NCBI GenBank assembly: GCA_050486105.1
Contig: JBJHCR010000131.1
Coordinates: forward strand, 1-15,885
DNA from: JAEXNA01 sp050486105
GTDB taxonomy: Bacteria > Vulcanimicrobiota > Xenobia > Xenobiales > JADMJV01
DNA: 15,885 bases
Direction: 5' to 3'
Part shown: positions 12,793 through 15,885 of the stretch, one piece after another
Numbering within the stretch: the first letter of the stretch is position 1
How the letters are laid out: each line of letters starts with the position of its first letter
Made by a program: the position numbers and the translations under genes
The notes under the pieces: generated by a model
What the model was told of the DNA's origin: nothing
The model's database searches: none
What the model saw: only the letters and a program-made list of their open reading frames with translations

Positions 12793-15504
12793 TTACGCGG
12801 TGACAGTCTCATTCAGGAAACTGCGCAGCACCTTCTGCAGGATCCCACCGTGCTTATAGTATTCGAGTTCGGTCTCGGTGTCGATGCGAACGATGGCTTC
12901 GAAGGACTTGCTGCTGCCATCTGGGGCCGTGGCCTTCACCGTTAGGACCTGCCCGGGCTTGAGGTCCTCAGTCACCGGAATGTCGTAGCTTTCGTGCCCG
13001 GTAAGCCCAAGGCTCTGCCAGGATTCTCCTTCTTTGAAGGTCAGAGGCAGGATGCCCATCATGACCAGGTTGCTGCGGTGGATGCGCTCATAGCTCTCCA
13101 CGATGGTGGCCCGCACCCCCAGCAGAAAGGTTCCCTTGGCCGCCCAGTCACGAGAGGAGCCCATGCCGTAGTCCTTGCCGGCCAGGATCACCAGAGGAGT
13201 GCCCTCGTCTTGGTACTTCAAGGAGGCGTCGTAGATGGCCATGGGCGTCTCACCGGACGGAAGGTGGTAGGTGACTCCGCCTTCTGAGCCTGGGACCAGC
13301 AGATTTCTGAGACGAACGTTGGCGAAGGTGCCTCGGGTCATGACTTGGTCGTTTCCTCGACGGGAGCCGTAGGAGTTGAACATGCGGCGCTCAACCCCAC
13401 GCTCAGTGAGGTACTGCCCGGCAGGGCTGCTGGGAGCAATAGAACCTGCTGGGGAGATGTGGTCGGTGGTGATGGAGTCTCCCCCGAGCACCAGCACTCG
13501 AGCCTTCTCGATGGTTCGAATGGGCTCGGGATCCGGAGAAAGGTCCTTGAAGAAGGGCGGTTCTTGGATGTAAGTGCTTTCGGGGTCCCATTCAAACACC
13601 GCTTCATCAGTGCTGGGAATGGCGTTCCAGTCAGGATTCCCGTCGTAGACATTGCCGTACTGATCCCGATACATGTCGGGAGAGAGGCTGCTTTGCAGGG
13701 TGTCCAAGATCTCTTGCTGGCTGGGCCAAATGTCTTTGAGGAAAACATCGTTGCCGTCTTGATCTTGCCCCAGAGGTTCGGTGTCGAGGTCGATATCTAC
13801 CGTTCCAGCTAAGGCGTAGGCCACCACCAATGGAGGAGAGGCCAAAAAGTTCGCTCGAACGTCGGGAGATATTCGACCGGCAAAGTTGCGGTTTCCGGAG
13901 AGAACCGAGGTGGCGATGAGATCTCCCGAGTGCACCGCTTCTCGGACCGGCTCCGGCAGGGGGCCACTGTTGCCGATGCAGGTGGTGCAGCCGTACCCCA
14001 CGGTCTGGAAACCAAGGTTGTCGAGATAGCTGGTCAAGCCCGCTTTGTCGAGGTACTCGGTGACCACTCGGGAGCCGGGGGCCAGAGAGGACTTGACGTA
14101 GGACTTGCGCTGCAGCCCCCTCTCTACAGCTTTTTTGGCTAAGAGACCAGCTCCCACCATGACACTGGGGTTGCTGGTGTTGGTGCAAGAGGTGATGGCC
14201 GCTATGACGACCGCTCCGTGTCCGATAGTGCTGGTCTCACCGTTGTTCTGCACCACCGCAGTGCGCTTGAGGTCCTCGTCTTTCAGAGCAAAGCCTTGGG
14301 GGCCGAGAGGGGCCGACATAACGCGATGGAAGGTGGGCTTCATATCCTTCAAGAGGACTCGATCCTGAGGTCTGAGAGGGCCGGCCAAACTGGGCTCCAC
14401 AGTGGCCAGGTTCAGTTCTAGGACGTCGTTGTATTCTGGATCCGGGGTCTCGTCGGTGCGGAAGACTTCTTGCTCTTTGGCGTACTTTTCCACCGAGTTG
14501 ACCAACTCTTTGCTTCGCCCGGTGCGCTCTAGGTAGCTCAAAGTCTCCTGGTCGATGGGAAAAAATCCCATGGTGGCCCCATACTCGGGAGCCATGTTGG
14601 CAATTGTAGCTCGGTCTGGGAGAGACATCGACGAAAGACCGGATCCAAAGAACTCCACGAACTTTCCGACCACGCCCTTCTTTCGGAGCATCTCGGTGAC
14701 CACCAGCACCAAGTCGGTGGCGGTGGCGCCTTCTGAGAGCTCCCCGGTCAGGCGGAAACCCACCACCTGAGGCATGACCATGCTCAGCGGTTGAGCCAGC
14801 ATGCAGGCTTCGGCTTCGATGCCGCCGACCCCCCAACCCAGGACTCCCAAGCCGTTGATCATGGTGGTGTGGCTGTCCGTTCCCACCAGGGTGTCGAAAA
14901 GGGCAACCTTTTCCCCACCGATCTCGAAAAACTGCACGACGTTGGCCAGGAACTCGAGGTTGACTTGGTGGACAATGCCCATAGCCGGGGGTACCACCTT
15001 GAAATTGTCGAACGCCTTTTGCCCCCAGTGCAGAAAACGATAGCGCTCCTCATTGCGCTCGAATTCCAGCTTGGAGTTCAAGCTGATGGCATCCAATCGT
15101 CCAAAGACATCGACTTGCACAGAATGGTCGATCACCAGGTCCACTGGGACCACCGGATTAATTTTATTGGGATCTCCACCCATTCGCTGCATGGCCGAGC
15201 GCAAAGCGGCTAGGTCTACCACGGCCGGAACTCCAGTGAAGTCTTGCAAAACCACCCGAGCCGGGAGGAAGGACACCTCCACCGGTCGGTATTGAGCCGG
15301 ACTCCAATTGGCCAGATTTTGCACGTCGTTCTCGGTGATGCTCTTGCCATCGAGATTGCGCAGCGCGTTCTCGAGGAGCACCCGAATGGAGATCGGCAGT
15401 TGGGTGTTGCGTCCGATGCCCTGGGCGAAGAGCTTTGGGAGGGAATAGTAGGCGAATTCGCCCAGGTCGGTTTTGAGGGTGGATTTTACTCCGAATGGGT
15501 CCAT
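12793..15504 (-). CDS. acnA: Aconitate hydratase A (AcnA/IRP1 type)
   Basis: [4Fe-4S] enzyme that isomerises citrate to isocitrate through cis-aconitate in the TCA and glyoxylate cycles; cytoplasmic. Its 903 residues match the AcnA/IRP1 subfamily. The cluster ligands are Cys440 in ITSCTNTSNP and Cys506/Cys509 in GYGCTTCIGNSG. Other hallmarks are LFDTLVGTDSHTTMINGLG (202-220), SGNRNFAGRISPDVRANFLA (536-555), the swivel-domain segment GDSITTDHISPAGS (675-688), YGSRRGND (712-719) and GSSRDWAAKG (782-791) with the catalytic-region Ser/Arg. The full length is intact, with no frameshift. The start is ATG at 15502-15504, with GGGAG six bases upstream. A TATAAT box lies only 18-23 bases before the ATG, so the leader should be very short. 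AcnA homologues can act as iron-responsive RNA-binding proteins when the cluster is lost; nothing here tests that. Confidence 0.97.
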   Translation of the reverse strand: MDPFGVKSTLKTDLGEFAYYSLPKLFAQGIGRNTQLPISIRVLLENALRNLDGKSITENDVQNLANWSPAQYRPVEVSFLPARVVLQDFTGVPAVVDLAALRSAMQRMGGDPNKINPVVPVDLVIDHSVQVDVFGRLDAISLNSKLEFERNEERYRFLHWGQKAFDNFKVVPPAMGIVHQVNLEFLANVVQFFEIGGEKVALFDTLVGTDSHTTMINGLGVLGWGVGGIEAEACMLAQPLSMVMPQVVGFRLTGELSEGATATDLVLVVTEMLRKKGVVGKFVEFFGSGLSSMSLPDRATIANMAPEYGATMGFFPIDQETLSYLERTGRSKELVNSVEKYAKEQEVFRTDETPDPEYNDVLELNLATVEPSLAGPLRPQDRVLLKDMKPTFHRVMSAPLGPQGFALKDEDLKRTAVVQNNGETSTIGHGAVVIAAITSCTNTSNPSVMVGAGLLAKKAVERGLQRKSYVKSSLAPGSRVVTEYLDKAGLTSYLDNLGFQTVGYGCTTCIGNSGPLPEPVREAVHSGDLIATSVLSGNRNFAGRISPDVRANFLASPPLVVAYALAGTVDIDLDTEPLGQDQDGNDVFLKDIWPSQQEILDTLQSSLSPDMYRDQYGNVYDGNPDWNAIPSTDEAVFEWDPESTYIQEPPFFKDLSPDPEPIRTIEKARVLVLGGDSITTDHISPAGSIAPSSPAGQYLTERGVERRMFNSYGSRRGNDQVMTRGTFANVRLRNLLVPGSEGGVTYHLPSGETPMAIYDASLKYQDEGTPLVILAGKDYGMGSSRDWAAKGTFLLGVRATIVESYERIHRSNLVMMGILPLTFKEGESWQSLGLTGHESYDIPVTEDLKPGQVLTVKATAPDGSSKSFEAIVRIDTETELEYYKHGGILQKVLRSFLNETVTA

Positions 15505-15521
15505 CAGGATCTCCCTAATCT

Positions 15522-15548
15522 ATTATAGTCTCAGAGGTACTCTACCAA
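15522..15548 (-). promoter_or_regulatory. Putative sigma70-type promoter of acnA
   Basis: On the coding strand, a perfect TATAAT (15522-15527) is preceded 15 bases upstream by TTGGTA (15543-15548), a partial -35 match with a short spacer. Transcription would start near 15515, giving a leader of about a dozen bases that contains only the GGGAG ribosome site (15511-15515). Confidence 0.5.
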
Positions 15549-15620
15549 GCTTTGGGAGACTGTTCCTGCCGCTTTTCGAGACCGGCGCAGCGGCCAACTA
15601 AGGCCGTGCGTTCTGTCGAC

Positions 15621-15670
15621 TTTTGGCAGGTCGGCGGACCTCCGAGGTCCACTGACCAAAAAAGCCAAAA
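15621..15670. repeat. Nested inverted repeat upstream of acnA
   Basis: Three nested arm pairs share one centre: TTTTGGC/GCCAAAA (15621-15627, 15664-15670), GGTC/GACC (15629-15632, 15654-15657) and GGACCT/AGGTCC (15636-15641, 15645-15650) around a CCG loop. It lies about 75 bases upstream of the acnA -35 region and overlaps the A-tract that forms the T-tail of the terminator at 15658-15693. It could be part of that terminator region, an operator, or a read-through structure. Confidence 0.5.
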
Positions 15671-15693
15671 AGGACGGCCTTATGGACCGCCCC
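15658..15693 (-). terminator. Likely intrinsic terminator of the gene at the right edge
   Basis: On the minus strand GGCGGTCC, loop ATAA and GGCCGTCC form a stem of seven GC pairs with two single-base bulges (15672-15691). TTTTT (15667-15671) follows directly, then GGC and a second T6 (15658-15663). It lies about 75 bases after the stop of the truncated gene at 15765 and before the acnA promoter, the expected place. A further perfect 6-bp hairpin, CCAGGG/CCCTGG (15702-15717), lies between that stop and this structure. Confidence 0.55.
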
Positions 15694-15764
15694 AGTGGTA
15701 ACCAGGGTCGGCCCTGGCCAATGTGATTTAATCAAGCCGCAAAGCTCATGGGGTTGACTGAAAA

Positions 15765-15885
15765 CTAAAGGGCAGCTTCGGCGTCGTAAACGGCAGTGTA
15801 GAGGCCCGCGAGCACTCCACCCATCTGCGCTACCGGCACCGTCAGAACGAGGCCGGTGAAAGCGTACCAGTCCACAAACAGGGTC
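15765..15885 (-). CDS. C-terminal end of a membrane protein (cut by the window edge)
   Basis: The last 39 codons before a TAG at 15765-15767 read TLFVDWYAFTGLVLTVPVAQ followed by MGGVLAGLYTAVYDAEAAL. One hydrophobic segment with small-residue spacing (GLVLTVPVAQMGGVLAGLYTAVY) is followed by a short acidic end. The pattern faintly resembles the C-terminus of DUF3566-type small membrane proteins (P..G..GG...AxLYN), but this is too short to assign. The gene is followed by a likely terminator, which supports it being a real 3' end. Confidence 0.5.
   Translation of the reverse strand, partial: TLFVDWYAFTGLVLTVPVAQMGGVLAGLYTAVYDAEAAL

Overview
This is a bacterial chromosomal window of moderately high GC. 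It is densely coded and holds nine complete protein genes plus one or two cut by the edges. I see no phage, IS, CRISPR, tRNA or rRNA. One protein carries a lipoprotein signal. Several genes use GTG or TTG starts, and the gene order differs from model organisms. All of this fits an environmental, probably poorly sampled lineage, but the sequence does not let me name a phylum.

Left part (164-6625): an ion-homeostasis module. Two paralogous CPA2-type cation:proton antiporters, each about 676 residues with C-terminal UspA-like domains, flank a KdpD/KdpE-like two-component system. The first antiporter points left. The histidine kinase, response regulator and second antiporter point right, probably as one operon (8-base kinase/regulator overlap, then an 85-base gap). 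The 223-base divergent intergenic region carries a long interrupted inverted repeat (2288-2302 and 2357-2370) and is the natural place for a shared operator. No kdpFABC pump genes are visible, and the kinase lacks the N-terminal KdpD sensor region. The system therefore looks like a KdpDE derivative controlling antiporters rather than a K+ ATPase.

Middle part (6629-12659, minus strand): nadD (NAD biosynthesis), a large lipoprotein with four bacterial Ig-like repeats and a roughly 300-residue glycine-rich tail, rsfS (ribosomal silencing factor), and a membrane protein with two copies of an ankyrin block. In many bacteria nadD and rsfS are adjacent; here the lipoprotein gene sits between them. 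The ankyrin gene meets the second antiporter gene tail to tail with only 3 bases between stop codons.

Right part (12793-15885, minus strand): acnA (aconitase A) with a strong hairpin after its stop and a TATAAT-type promoter before its start. Next come a hairpin-rich spacer with a likely intrinsic terminator and the last 39 codons of a membrane protein that runs off the right edge.

The least conventional parts are the antiporter/KdpDE-like module with its palindromic divergent promoter, the Ig/polyglycine lipoprotein, and the membrane-ankyrin protein with an ungapped block duplication.
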